Shown here: piece after piece, positions 34,850-46,295 of the stretch
Layout: each line of letters begins with the position of its first letter
How positions within the stretch are numbered: position 1 is the first letter of the stretch
Assembly: GCA_026225945.1 (NCBI GenBank)
Contig: JAMJFZ010003729.1
Span: 1 to 64,000 of the forward strand
Source of the DNA: Cricetomys ansorgei
Lineage: Eukaryota > Chordata > Mammalia > Rodentia > Nesomyidae
Length of the DNA: 64,000 nucleotides
Direction: 5' to 3'
Translations under genes and position numbers: made by a program
The notes under the pieces: generated by a model
Seen by the model: only the letters and a program-made list of their open reading frames with translations
What the model was told of the DNA's origin: nothing
Database searches by the model: none

Positions 34850-34990
34850 CAGAGAAATCATGATTTTCTTTCTGCAGATGAGGAAAGGTCCACTGAGAGG
34901 CCCAGTGACTTACCCAAGGTCATGCAACTGGTGAAATAGGGCTTGGATTAGAGCCCACACTTGGATTCCAGCCACCATACTACATTATTG
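34850..34990 (-). mobile_element. MIR SINE, ancient
   Basis: Reverse MIR: 'gcagatgaggaaaggtccac', 'tgagaggcccagtgacttac', 'ccaaggtcatgcaactggtg', then 'ggattagagcccac'. Well preserved for a MIR. Confidence 0.85.
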
Positions 34991-35137
34991 GCATATCTAC
35001 GTATTCCCACCCTCCCCTTCCCCAGACCTCATGAGATGAATGAGTTTATCAAAGCACTCCAAAAAGTACCAGCAGTTCCTGGCATGGGATGGGTACTTCG
35101 TAACTGGCCTTCTGTTAATAGAGAGATGGTGGGAAGA

Positions 35138-35320
35138 TTTGGCCCTTAGCTGGGCAGCTGGCTCTGCCACCGGTTATATGACCTTGGGAAGTATCTGTCT
35201 GTCCAATTTTTCACCTGCTAACAGGAACAATACTGCCACTATCTTAGGGCTGATATAAATATTAAATGGGTTAATATCTGAAAACTACTGAGAACAGAAT
35301 CTGGAAATTTCTATATGCTG
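35138..35320 (+). mobile_element. MIR SINE, ancient
   Basis: Plus MIR: 'ggctctgccaccggttatat', 'gaccttgggaagtatctg', 'cagg...aatactgccact' and 'attaaatgggttaatatctg'. Confidence 0.8.
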
Positions 35321-35343
35321 CCTTTATTAAGATGTCTACATGT

Positions 35344-35491
35344 TGGGGCTGGAGAGGTGGCACAGTGGTTAAGAGCACCGACTGCTCTTGTAGAGTTCAG
35401 TTGTCACTACCCGTGTCAGGAGGCTCACCACTGCCTGTGACTGCAGCTAAAGAGAATCTCCTCTTATGGCCTCAGTTGGAATTGTACTCAT

Positions 35492-35527
<36 letters not shown>

Positions 35528-35550
35528 AAAATAAAATCTTAAAATGCCTA
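35344..35550 (+). mobile_element. B2-superfamily SINE with (CA)n
   Basis: 'ggggctggagaggtggcaca', 'gtggttaagagcaccgactg', 'ctcttg', a diverged body, a (CA)n run at 35494-35525 and an 'aaaataaaatcttaaa' tail. Confidence 0.9.
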
Positions 35551-35609
35551 CAGACACTCATGTATATGTATGGAGCAGGATCGGGCATGGGTATTGATGG
35601 TCTCAAAGG

Positions 35610-35740
35610 TTTATATTTCAAGCCCCGTTCTTAATGTTCAGGTCACTTTGGATAAATCACCTGCACCATCTAAGCCTCAGTTTCCCTCCCTGTAAAACAG
35701 AACTAAGACATGTCTCTAGGAAGCTTTTATAGAATGAAAT
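35610..35740 (+). mobile_element. MIR SINE, ancient
   Basis: 'caggtcactttggataaatc', 'acctgcaccatctaagcctc' and 'agtttccctccctgtaaaac'. Confidence 0.78.
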
Positions 35741-38700
35741 GTTATTTAGTTCGGCTCTGCATCCTTGATCCAACCTGCCATGGATCAGAGTTTTGTTTTT
35801 TTTTTTTTCTTTAACTGGGGTCTGAGCTGGCCAAGAATGGGCTTTCTAATTTTTCTTGCCATCATTTCTAAACAATATAGATTACAACTATTTTCACAGC
35901 ACTTACATTGAATAAGAGAAGGATGAAAAGGAATCGGAGATGACTTAAGTCTTCAGGAGAACAGCTGAAGATCAGGTGCAGATGCCCTGATCCATGATAC
36001 AGGGGTGTGAGGATCTGAAGGTTTTGTTATCACCTGGGATGAATCCTCCATATTGAGGGCCACTGTGTATGAACACAGAGTCAGCAGAGCACACAGGAGA
36101 TGTTTCGTAAAGCCTTCTCTTTACCCTAGCCCATTTTTCCTTGCGGGCTCACAAAGGCATATGTTGACCTCTGACACCCAAACTTTTGTTACTATTTTGC
36201 TTAAATATTCTGTTATGTCTTGTTCTCCTCATTGGTCTTTGTTTCTGTTTCCTTCACAACAATGATGGCTCTGATACTCTAGAACTCTCTAGAGAATTTT
36301 GGTAATTCTTGGAAATGTTTAATTATAGCAGTTGAATTTGTAAAGGACCCAAGAGGACTTTCCACAGTAGGAAGACGTTAGGGCATTATATGGGGAGCAA
36401 GGGATCTTGGGGGTAGGGGTGCATCTGGCTCTCCCAGACTGGCTTTGGTCCATACTGGACATTCTAACTCTGGCAACACCTGCCAGTGAGGTCTGTCTAG
36501 TTTCAGTCTCTCTCTTAGCTTTTTACTTTGGGCTAATAAATACAAGAGGTGATAAGCAAAGAGAACATTTTTGATATCTTCATAGGTTCCTCATCATGAC
36601 TGATGTACATTCTTCATTCAGAGAGCCACATCTTATCTTCCATTTGTATTTAGCTACCAGATGATTGATATTCATTGACTTTGTGTAACGTAAAATGATC
36701 AACCCATTTAACCTTTACACAGACCTGTGTGGGAGATGAATTTCTCAAGCCTGGATGAACTCCATCTTCTGGTGCCTATGAAAGTCAGAGTGAGTTAGCA
36801 TGCTAGACCTGTGGTCAGTCAGGGGCCCGTGCAGAGATGATTTAGAAGCAGAGCCAAGCCATAAAGTTGAGATGCCACAGCCCCTCTGAACACTGCCCCA
36901 CAGCTCAGCCACTCCAAGGGTCCAGCTCGAAAGGGGCCAGAGGAAGGACAGAGCATGTTCTCGGTGGAAGGCCTGGGGTCCTCTTGTTACCAAGTGCACT
37001 GGGGAGAAAGCTTATAAGCTCCTCCTCATTCCCTCTGACTTTTGCTTCATGTTTGCCAAGACCCAAGGTTTTCACACTTGCAGCTGGGCAAACATCAGGA
37101 ACATGGGAAGCTAGTGGCCACACATTGCAAAGCATGTGTCAGTATGAGCCGAGAGTGTGGCCTGCCCGGGGAAGCTGAGCAGGGGCAGGCTGGTTGCATG
37201 CCCCTTAGCTATGCTTCAGTCTCTTGGTATATCCCTAGCATGCTCCATTCCTCTTCTTTTGGGAATACAGAAAAATGATTACGTCTTTGCCCTTGATACA
37301 TGTTTGTTGAGTGAATAAAACTATAACTAAATGAAAAAACTAGATTTGAATTGGTGGATATGCACACTTAAAGAGACAATTACTGTTCTACTTCTGTAGC
37401 ACAGAGAAACCGATGGCTTTCATCATATCTTGTTAACTTGAGATTTTAAGGAAGATACACCATTGTACTTAATTCTTGGGCTAAAGAAAATGAGGAGTTT
37501 TCATATGGCCCAAAGGGAAAGAGGATGTGGGTGCTTATGCTGGAAAGGGAGCTATTAAAGAGAAACCCATCTCAATAGCAGGGCTGAAGTCCATCCCTCT
37601 GTCTCAACTTGATCATTTCTAAGTGTCAATTCCCAATTCCCAAACAAGCCTCCAGGGACAGATGTTTATAGTGCAGGTGCCCGGACTTCTCTGCAGGGTT
37701 TACTGATGCTGACATCCACTACTTCACATTATCTTCCTTTCTAGCCCAGCCTCTGCATCAGACTAAACAGCCAGGTTGCATTTTCTGGATGGATGAAGTA
37801 CGCCTGAGTTCTAGAGTCTATAGCTCTCCCTTGCCCCCCGAAAAAAAAAACACCTTCATGAGAATTGAAAATGGGCATCCCCTTGGCGGTCACAATATCA
37901 CAGACATAGAAGTGGGTGAGGACCAGGCTGGATGCTAGCTAGAATAGTTTTGGTTCTGACAGGAAACAGGGCACACGCGCGCTGAATAACTGAGGCGCGG
38001 TTCCAATCGCAGAGTGGGAACAGTATTTTGGGAACGCAATGAATAGTGGTATAGTAACCCGAGGATGGCAGCAGTGAGGAGTCGTAGCCATAGTCCTCCA
38101 CACCCAAGACACGGGAGGAGACAGCTCCCTCTGAATTCCAGTAGGAGCTGTAGCTATGGGAGCTGTGACTTTCAGTAAAAGGAGCCTGTCAATAGCCAAC
38201 TGGAAGGAAAGAAACCTAGACAATAAACACACTTCCCCTCAATAGCCTGTAAATGTCCCCACTGGTGAGTTCTAGCTGGGAACTGGAGGCTGAGGGACAT
38301 GATAAATTCAGGTCAGATGAGCAGGATACCAAGGGGGTGGGGTGGGGAGTGGGTTGGGAACGGCCCTTGAGGAAATCTAGTGGAGGTGCCCAGGCCCCTC
38401 CAGGCAAATGTACCCTAGGACAGTCACTCCGAGAAGTATGATGTCACCCTTGCCCCTTCTTCCTGTGCCAGGGGTCTCTTTGCAGAGCAAAGCCTGTACC
38501 TTATGTGGGCAGCTCTCCGAGCCCTAAGGACGATACTTCTATTTCTGCAAAGGATCTCAACTTACAAAAACAATAGAAAAATATGTCATTCCAAACAGAT
38601 GTCTCCACAAATATGTCTCTATACTCCTTCCAACTTGGATCAAAGAAGCTTTTTTCTTTCCTCAGCAGATGGTATGACCAAGCACCTGGTCACTAAGGCA

Positions 38701-39526
38701 GAGACTGACATTTCTGTTAACCACATCTCCCTTGCCTTCCTCATTCAAACAAATGAACAAATGGTACCAACAGGTTGGCTTTCCCTTGGAAATCCGTCAC
38801 CTCCTCTCATGCTAGTCAGCACCTCTCTGGGTGACCCTTACCGTTCCGAATCTAGCTCTGTGTCCTGCACCTGTCCACCTCCACTTGATCAGCCACTCTC
38901 TCAGCCCACAGTCAGAGCATTCCTTCTAGAGAACCTGAGCACTCAACATCCTCCTGGGGCTCTGACCAGTACATCATCTGCCACCACGCCCTTTAGGGCC
39001 ACACCCCACAGAACCTGCACAACATCTTCCACCACATCACCCCACACTCCTGCTGCTCCCTAATAGGGACCTCCTGCTCCGGCCTCCCGCACACCTGTGC
39101 TCAGGCTGTTCTCGGACTGGAGCAGACCAGGCCTTTGGGGAGGTATCTACGGAGAGAGCACCTCTTCTTCTGCAGGCTAACTCAGCACCTTCGTTTGTAT
39201 CTGTTCTCACTCCAGGAGCCCCTCTGTGCACCCCCTCACCATATCAGTAACTGCTTTCTCATGGTGAACTTCCTCCTTTGTAATCCTCATTATCCTCCAA
39301 ACCCTCCCGCTCAGCACATGCTGGAGCTCTGCTAACATCAGGTACAAGTGCGTGTTAAAATGAGACACGCTGTAATGAAAGGAAACCTTGGGCTGGTGCT
39401 GCCGGACTTCAGTTAATCTGAGTTGTAGGTGACTGTTGACTTTGTGAACGCAGTGTGTCTGCTTCATTATTTATGACACGATGTAATTTGCCTTGCCTTG
39501 CTTTGCTGGTTCCATAGATTATGCAG

Positions 39527-39532
<6 letters not shown>
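35741..39532. other. No recognised gene or clear repeat
   Basis: About 3.8 kb, the longest nearly repeat-free stretch. A T-run lies at 35793-35810 and an A-run at 37841-37851. 'tgtttgttgagtgaataaa' at 37302-37320 resembles an L2/MIR terminus. The longest frame in the window outside repeats (186 codons, 38503-39063, plus) is here: its C-terminal half is Ser/Thr/Pro-rich, it has no domain I recognise and no upstream promoter or splice support. Confidence 0.5.

Positions 39533-39567
<35 letters not shown>
39533..39567. repeat. (GT)n microsatellite
   Basis: About 17 uninterrupted GT units. Confidence 0.96.
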
Positions 39568-39617
39568 GGGTGCACACATTTGTGTGTGAGCACTCATGCC
39601 CATGTATGACGAACCAT

Positions 39618-40078
39618 CCCGGTCCTCATTACCCTCTTGGTGGGGGCAGGTATCATGGGCTCTGCTGCAGTTGAAACTTCAGCCCTAGTTATTGGAATAA
39701 AAACTTTAAGGAACTCAGTGCTCAAGAAGTTGTAGAAAAAGCATGCTTCCTGTCTGGAAGCCCTGTTAGATTCTTTAGCTGAAGCTGCTCTTCAACAACT
39801 TTATGAGACAAGGGGTCTCTCCCTAGCACTGGGAGAAACTTGTTGCTTCTATGCCAAACCATCAGAGATAATTAGAGGAAGTTTAGTCATGGTCAGAAAA
39901 AACCTTTAGGAAAGAAAAAAGGAGACTTAAAAAACTTAACAACTGGAACAATCTTTGTTCTCTTGGTCCCCTTGTTAACTGCTCTACTAATAGCCATGTC
40001 TGGGCCATTAATCCTTTCTCTCATAGCCCTCAATGTAGGACCCGGCTTGCTCAACTACTAATGCTAAGAATACAATAG
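39618..40078 (+). pseudogene. Class I (gammaretrovirus-like) ERV envelope TM subunit, broken
   Basis: An old envelope transmembrane-subunit remnant. In broken frames the order is: a glycine/alanine-rich fusion-peptide-like stretch (from 39625), a helical region, a short segment ending GETCCFYAKPSE (the region just after the class I immunosuppressive-like segment, with the CC of the CX6CC-type motif), a polar region with frame stops (from about 39906), and a hydrophobic membrane segment containing SGPLILSLIALNVGP. Stops occur within the helical part (39756) and after 39906. It is non-coding today; no intact SU region precedes it. Confidence 0.8.
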
Positions 40079-40700
40079 AACCCCTGCCCCCAGATGGGTC
40101 CATGATTTGGTCCATGCCCATAGAACCAGTGGGGATTGTCATAGTGTAATAGGCCCCAGATTCTTTTTTTTTTTTTTTTTGATTTTTTGAGACAGGGTTT
40201 CTCTGTTGTAACTCTGGCTGTCCTGGAACTCATTCTGTAGACAAGGCTGGGCTCTAACTCACAGAGATCCTCTTTCCTCTGCCTCCCTGGTGCTGGGATT
40301 AAAGGCCTGTGCCACCTCCACCCAGCAGGCCCCAAGATCTTAAGACAACTAACACCATGATAAAAGTACCGTTCAGGCCACTAAGACAGCAACGCTTGCC
40401 AAAACAAAAACAGAGTCCTAGTACAGCAAAGTCCATAGTTCTGGGAAAGCCTCTAAATGTACTAGTCTTGCTTTTTGATTCTATAGTTCTGCTCCTGACT
40501 AACTGTTCTTGCTAACTGAGGTGTGTCTACACAGGATATGGTTTTGTGCCTTAGGAGCTCATCCTGAGAAAGTCTCGGGGCTACACTATGATCCCAAATA
40601 CCCAGTGTAGTCGCTGGATGGCTAACAAAGACTTTCTATTGGCCTGACCTTTTTCTGGGTAGTCTTCTCTGGTGAATACTCTCCAGCAAAGCCAGAGACT
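40079..40700 (+). mobile_element. Probable 3' flank/LTR of the class I ERV, with B1 insertion
   Basis: Sequence after the envelope remnant, interrupted by a B1 at 40162-40326. The distal part (40440-40690, including 'cttgctaactgaggtgtgtc' and 'ggctacactatgatccc') has LTR-like character but no clear poly(A) signal. Boundaries are tentative. Confidence 0.4.
40162..40326 (-). mobile_element. B1 SINE with target-site duplication
   Basis: Poly-T (40164-40180), then 'gagacagggtttctctgttg', 'tggctgtcctggaactcatt', 'gctgggattaaaggcctgtg' and 'ccacctccacccagc'. Flanked by aggccccagat (40151-40161) and aggccccaagat (40327-40338), one indel apart. Confidence 0.95.
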
Positions 40701-40782
40701 GATTAATCTATTACCATTGCTGTAACAACATGCCTGACATAAGCAACTGCATTAGTCAGGGTTCTCTAGAGGAACAGCTGTG

Positions 40783-40982
40783 GACTCAACTGGGACAGGG
40801 GGTTATATTGTGTTCTTAGCATTAGTAGTTTAATAGAATTTTGTTTCTGTTTTACGTAGCTAAGTAGGCAGTTAAACAAATAGGGTCCTATATTGAAAGC
40901 TATGAGCAAAAGGGTTAATGGCCCAATCATGGCCATAAATAGAATAATTAACAAGAGGGACCAGGAGAAAAAAGATTGGTCC
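40783..40982 (-). pseudogene. Class I ERV envelope TM fragment, inverted copy
   Basis: On the minus strand the 62-codon frame (40766-40954) encodes a membrane segment (MAMIGPLTLLLIAFNIGPYL) and a short cytoplasmic-tail-like region with LLMLRTQYN. It aligns block by block with the 3' end of the plus-strand envelope remnant at about 39975-40090 and lies in opposite orientation about 0.7 kb away. It is inside the family C repeat. Only about 200 bp is present, so it is a fragment and not an expressed gene. Confidence 0.75.
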
Positions 40983-40992
40983 CAGTTGTTAG

Positions 40993-41146
40993 GGTTTTTT
41001 GTTTGTTTGTTTGAGACAGAGTTTCTCTATGTAACAGCCCTGGCTGTCCTGGGTCTTGCTTTCTAGACCAGGCTGGCTTCAAATTCACAAAGATCCACCT
41101 GCCTCTACCTACTGAGTTCTGGAATTATAAGTATGTGCCACCACCA
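40993..41146 (-). mobile_element. B1 SINE with perfect 10-bp target duplication
   Basis: 'tttgtttgtttgagacagag', 'tttctctatgtaacagccct', 'ggctgtcctgggtcttgctt', 'accaggctggcttcaaattc' and 'cacctgcctctacc'. Flanked by cagttgttag at 40983-40992 and 41147-41156. Confidence 0.96.
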
Positions 41147-41639
41147 CAGTTGTTAGATTTTTTTGATGTCTCTTTTTCTTCTCTCATGAAGGCTGTAGTT
41201 CAGCTAGTTCAACAATGGCTGTCTACCAACAGAAGGTTCAAGTATTCAGTCAGTGGTTGTTCAGTCCACAAGGCTGGATGTTTCAGCTGGTCTTTGGTAT
41301 ATGCTGGAAACCTGAAGAAGTAGGTTCTAATGCCAATGAAGACATGGATGTGCTACTGAGAACAAGAGCAAGCAGGCCAAGAAAGAGCAAGCTTTCTTCT
41401 TCCAGGTCCTTTAGACAACAGAAGGTATGACCCAGATTAAAGGTGGATTTCCCTCCTCAAAAAGATCTGGATTAAAGGTGGGTCTTCCCACTTCAAATAA
41501 TTTAATTAAGAAAAATCCCTCACAGGCGTACCTAGCTGTTTGGGTTTTAGTTAATTCCAGAGGCAGTTAAGTTGACCGCCAAGGTTAGCCAACATAGCAA
41601 CTCAAAGGGAGGCAGATTTGTGATGGGTTCAGCAGTTTT

Positions 41640-42010
41640 GGTCCACAGTATCTGGCTGTGCGCTTCTACACCACAATGAAACAGTAGATGATGGAGTGTA
41701 TCGTGTCCAAAACGTGCAGCAGAGGAAAGCATCTCACCTGCTGATGGTCAGGCAGCAGAGAAAGAGAGCCAAGAAAGGACACGGGACAAGACAGCCTCAC
41801 AAGGGCACACCTCAGCGACCTACTTACGCCACCCAGGCTCTATCTCCTAATAGCCCATCAGCGATGTGCTCACCAATGGATCGCCCCACTGATGAAGCTG
41901 GCAACCTCAGGATCCAATTGCCTCTCAATGGAACCACCAGTTGGAAGCCAAGCATTAGTGTGAGTTTGTGGGGGGCATTATTGTATACCAAAACTATAAC
42001 AATGGCCAGC
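41640..42010 (-). mobile_element. MaLR-like LTR
   Basis: Plus strand reads as reverse MaLR: 'catctcacctgctgatggtc', 'aggcagcagagaaagagagc', 'ggacaagacagcctcacaag', 'ggcacacctcagcgacctac', 'aatggaaccaccagttggaa' and 'gtgggggg'. The 143-codon plus-strand frame here is incidental. Confidence 0.68.
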
Positions 42011-43671
42011 GTTGCTACAATCTTTGGTTTGCAGGTGAGGACATCAGAATATCTCAATTCTGAATCCTCCCAATGCTTCTTGCTTCAGTCACTGTATCAG
42101 CAGATTGCTCCGTGCAGCTCTGCTTAGCTTCATTCAGGGACAACTGAATAGTGCCTGGTTATGACCCACACTTCTGATTTCTGCCCTGGGATGTCTCTGA
42201 TGTCTTATATGACATTCAGTGGAAGCTCACATATCACACAATTTAGAAATGGGGCAATAGGTAATGCTTCCCCACAGTCTTCTGAGATCCTTTTTGTAGA
42301 CTTTCTCCAAGGCCCAATAAGCTGTTGCCTATGGTAATAGCCAGCTCACTAGTGTGTCTTTTCATGGCTCATCTATCCCCATTTCAATTCTCCTCTCTAC
42401 TCCTATTCCTGGGTATGTCTCTCCATTATGGATGACCGTCACATAGCCTTCATTCTTCAGACTCTAGTTCCAGAGGGTACAGATGAAACTCATCAAAGTA
42501 TTTGTTAAACATACCAGATTTGAAATAGAATACTGGTGTTCACAGTCAGGACTTATGACCCCAGAGTCCAAGTACATTTTCCCTAGCTTCATTGACTCCA
42601 AGGATCCGATAGTCTCTATGAGCAGAGGCTTGGGTATATGCAACTAACTCCAAAGATCAATCTTTGGATTGATTGATTGGCCGATTTCCAGGCCAAATCA
42701 AACCTGGAAAGTCTGACTTTGAAACACACAGGGAAGTAGGCTAGCCAGGACACAGTCCCCAGAGCAGATAGTTTACAGAAAGCTCCTTCCTAGCGTATCT
42801 AATACAGTCTAGGCTAGTCTGTTATTCTCACTCACACCATCATCATTTCCTTCTTAGCATTAAGCACAATGTGGAAGTAGATGTTCACTGCTATTTACTT
42901 TCTGTCAGTTGCCTGCAAAAGCAGGGGCCTGTCAGTTTTGTTTATAGGCATTTGAACGCTGTCTCCACAACATCTAACACAGTCCCAGGACATAAATGGC
43001 AATCACTGAGTTTGTTAATAAAAAAAAAACTTTAATTGTTAAACAATTTAAATAATGAGTGAATTAACGGTACTGAAGGTGAGGTGAACGATATAAAGGA
43101 ACGATATAAAGGAGGGGCATATTGCCTATTCAGACAGTCTGAAGTTGGGTACATAGGGTATATTTGTTTGAAAGGTGGAGAGGAAGGATGTGACTGGGGA
43201 AATTAAGGCCAGATAATTATTATGGCTCCATCCTTTGTACTGGAAGATAGCATTGCCTTTGCCTAGTAACTGGTTACATATCTTGAGTTCTCCAGGATCT
43301 GTTATTGCCTGAGATAGGCATGCATTCTTCTCTGCAATCTGTGGGCCTTTTGGCTCCAGGTTTGCTTGCATATGGTCTGAGCTTGATTATCTGTTGTCGT
43401 TGACACTTGACACATCTTCTGAATTTAGGTGTTGACAGGTTCTGTCATAAGTCTCACCCATTGGCAGAACTCCTGGTTCTGTCTACCGATGAGAAGCTGT
43501 TTAAGAGCTTTCTGCTCTTCCTTCCTTTCCCACCAGAATTCCCACACCATTGCTATCAGCCTTCAGGTCCTTAGGAACAGGAACACAACTTCTCATTCCT
43601 TTGTCCAAATGTATACAATGGACCTGTAGGCTCTCCTATGAACTCTGAGCTGTTCAAATGCTGTGTAAGTC
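42011..43671. other. No recognised gene or repeat
   Basis: About 1.7 kb of single-copy-like DNA. An A-run lies at 43020-43029, and 'acgatataaagga' is repeated twice in tandem at 43087-43112. A 'gattgattgattgg' run lies at 42667-42680. Confidence 0.5.
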
Positions 43672-44084
43672 AGTGTGTGTATGTGTGTCTGTGTATGTGA
43701 TGTGTGTCAAGTGTGTGTCTGTGTGTGCCATATGTCTGTGTGTCTTTGTGTGTCTGTGTGTGTGTCGTGTGTCTTTGTGTGTCTCTCTGTGTGTCAAGTG
43801 TGTCTGTATGTGTGTGTCTGTGTGAGTATGTGTCGTGTGTGTGTGTATGTGTGCATGTATATGTATGTGTTATGTATGTGTGCATGTGTATCTATGTATT
43901 GTGTGTGTCTGTGTGTGTGCGTGTGTATATGTGTGTCTGTGTGTCTCTGTGTATGTCTGTGTGTCTGTGTGTGTGTGTGTGTATGTGTCTGTGTATGTGT
44001 GTGTGTGTGTGTCTGTGTGTGTGTGTGTCTGTGTGTGTGTGTCTCTGTGTGTGTGTCTCTGTGTGTGTGTGTATGTGTGTGAGT

Positions 44085-44117
<33 letters not shown>
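43672..44117. repeat. TG-rich microsatellite, (TG)n with TC and TA variants
   Basis: About 445 bp built from TG units with frequent 'tgtc' and 'tgta' variants and one 'gtcaag' interruption repeated at about 43706 and 43793. Long Cys/Val-rich (plus) and His/Thr-rich (minus) open frames are repeat translations. Alternating purine-pyrimidine runs can adopt Z-DNA. Confidence 0.96.
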
Positions 44118-44119
<2 letters not shown>

Positions 44120-45000
44120 GAGCCCCGGCTGTTCTTCAGCTCCTGGTCTTGCCTTAGCTTTCGAGTTCAGAGACAGCAGGCAGATGCTACTACACTCAGC
44201 CTCAGACACATTGCTGATTTTCTAGTGACTTGGAGATTAACTCCTTAGATCCATCTGTCATCTCTCAACCCTGGTTTGCTAGGTAGGCTCACCAAAACTT
44301 AAGTGCCTTGATGCATGGATATTAGACAATGAAAAACTTATTTCCCATCACTCAACTTTTAAACATAAATACATTCCAGCTATTCAGCAGCCTCTAGGCT
44401 GATTTCTTCTCCTTGCCAGTTAGAAGCAGATGGCCACCTGTTCCTTCCCAGCTCTTTATAAGATCCATTTCTACCCTTGGTCTACTGGCATTTCAGGAAC
44501 CAGTGAAACTCACCTTTCACATTGCTTATTTTTAGTATTTCTGTTTATATTTAGACAGGAAGGTTGGCCATGACTCTGGGAGCACCGTTCTTTCCATTTT
44601 TGCTGGATCATGGGGAGGCCACGAGGAGAGAAAATTAGTAGTGCATGTAACTCCCCATTTATATTCTGGAGCCAGTGACCCGCCACAGGCACATGTGCCA
44701 AACATACAAGGACAAAGCAGGAGCTGGTATGACCTCTGGTTGCTTGGACCAGGCCATTCCCTGGTGGACTCAGGCACGCTGCTGGACTTAGTGGGGATCC
44801 CTAATAGAAAGGGTGGATAGGAAATTGTGGATGACAGGAGAGATGCCGCTAAGAGCTGAAATACAATCGCTCCTGCTTGGCAGTCTGCCTAACATTTTAT
44901 TTTCCTTTTTGTTCCCACAAAACATATTTTGTGCATTTAATTTTTAAAATAAGTCATATTTGTATACACTGAGTAAAATCTTGAAGAATTTATCAAATAT
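44118..45000. other. No recognised gene or repeat
   Basis: Single-copy-like. Minus-strand frames of 63 and 81 codons (44510-44777) overlap in different frames; no domain recognised. Confidence 0.5.
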
Positions 45001-45120
45001 ATCATATGAAAAGGACATACATTCCTAATATTTATGAACTACTACATCATTCAGTAACAAAGGACCAAAATCTTCATTGAAACAAATGGGCAAAAGACAT
45101 AGTTCCAAAAAAAGGATTTC
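45001..45120 (+). mobile_element. Ancient L1 fragment, piece 1 of 3
   Basis: 'acaaatgggcaaaagacata' is typical of the L1 ORF2 end. It breaks at about 45120 where an Lx 3' end begins. Confidence 0.5.
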
Positions 45121-45590
45121 GGGGACTCATGGCTAAGAATAAGTAACTACTGTATACTCCTCACTAAACAAGGACATCTATATCATCCCTTCCAAGACTT
45201 GGGGTATCATAGAAGAGGGGCAGAAAGAATGCGAGAGCCAGATGATGGGGAGGAGGGCTTGGGGGTCTGGAGCTCCTTGGGGGGCTCCTTGGGCAGCTAT
45301 CCACTACTGATGGAGCCCAGGGAAGAAGAGTATTTCTGTTGTTAGTGCTGCAGTCACTGGGCAGTCCCCATGTGCCAGTGACAGCACCACACCAGTGTTC
45401 CCAAGGAAGCCCTCATTAAGCTTAGTAGGTTGCCAAACAAAAACCAGAATGGAACAAATGGACATGTAAGAGGTGGAGGTAGGGACCTGTGGGAGCCTGA
45501 CAGGAGTGGGAGAGAGGTAAGAGAGATGGGAGGGTGAGATTATCAGAATGCATTAAATATGTGGAACAGTAAAACAATAAATTTAATAAG
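45121..45590 (+). mobile_element. Lx-type L1 3' UTR insertion
   Basis: 'agaagaggggcagaaagaat', 'gcgagagccagatgatgggg', 'aggagggctt', 'accagaatggaacaaatgga' and 'atgcattaaatatgtgga', ending in an A-rich 'aacaataaattt' tail. It lies inside an older L1. Confidence 0.65.
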
Positions 45591-45599
45591 AGAGAGAAT

Positions 45600-45784
45600 T
45601 AGATGCAAATATGCTGATAGACAAATGAAAAGCCATTCAAACTCCACATAAGAAATGTCTATATCATTCTTCATCTATCAAACGAATAAAAACATAAAAA
45701 GCAAGACAACAAAAATCTCTGGATGAGATTGTGAGAAATTATCTATTTTCATGTCCCATGAGAAAAAAATTGGCAGAACCCGTA
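45600..45784 (+). mobile_element. Ancient L1 fragment, piece 2 of 3
   Basis: 'gacaaatgaaaagccattca', then degraded text with 'aaaaagcaagacaac' and 'ggatgagattgtgagaa', matching the next part of the ORF2 3' region. Confidence 0.55.
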
Positions 45785-46295
45785 TGAAAAGTCAGGGTTC
45801 ACTAGAGGAGCAGAGCTGATAGAATGAATATCTATATACTAAAAATGGATTTATTAGCGTGACTTACAGGTTGTGGTCCAGCCAGTTCAATAGCTGTCTA
45901 CTGATAGAAAGGACAAGAACCCAGTAGTTGTTCAGTCCATGAGGCTAGATATCTGATCTGATCCTCAATCTACAGTGGAATCCTGAAGAAGTAGGTTCTA
46001 ACACCAGCAAAGGAATGCCTCAGCAACAGGGTAGATAAACTTAACAGCAAGACTGTAGGCAAGGAGGCAAAAAGTAAAAGCTTCCTTCTTCCCTGTCCCT
46101 TTAGGTAGGCTGCCACCAGATGTTGTGGTCCAGATTTGGTTGGGTCTTCCAACCTCAAATGTTCTAGACTTAGGGTAGTTATTTCACCTCGAGTGGTACA
46201 ATCAAGAACATTATTCCTAGATGTTTCCAGGTGCTTGGATTTTAATTTATTCCAGTTGTAGTTAGGCTGACAACAAAGATTAGCCATTACACAAC
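45785..46295 (+). mobile_element. LTR-like repeat (family C), uninterrupted copy
   Basis: 'cagggttcactagaggagca', 'gagctgatagaatgaatatc', 'ttgttcagtccatgaggcta', 'ctgaagaagtaggttctaac', 'gcttccttcttccctgtccc' and the end 'aggctgacaacaaagattag'. Same family as 40747-41600. Confidence 0.78.

Larger units (their letters stand above)
40747..41600 (+). mobile_element. LTR-like repeat (family C), interrupted
   Basis: Starts 'attagtcagggttctctaga', breaks at about 40783, and resumes near 41180 with 'ggctgtagttcagctagttc', 'aacaatggctgtctaccaac', 'tggtctttggtatatgctgg', 'gaagaagtaggttctaatgc', ending 'aagttgaccgccaaggttag'. A second copy at 45785-46295 shows the same order uninterrupted. The interruption holds an inverted envelope fragment and a B1. 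Confidence 0.72.

Noticed and set aside
38503..39063. 186-codon open frame, the longest outside repeats
   Set aside because: A frame of this size is not surprising by chance in six frames of 64 kb. No domain is recognised, the second half is low-complexity Ser/Thr/Pro, and there is no promoter, splice or poly(A) support.
41696..42127. 143-codon plus-strand frame
   Set aside because: It lies mostly on the reverse of a MaLR-like LTR.
43675..44248. Cys/Val-rich and His/Thr-rich frames of 105-173 codons
   Set aside because: Translations of the TG tract in several frames at once.
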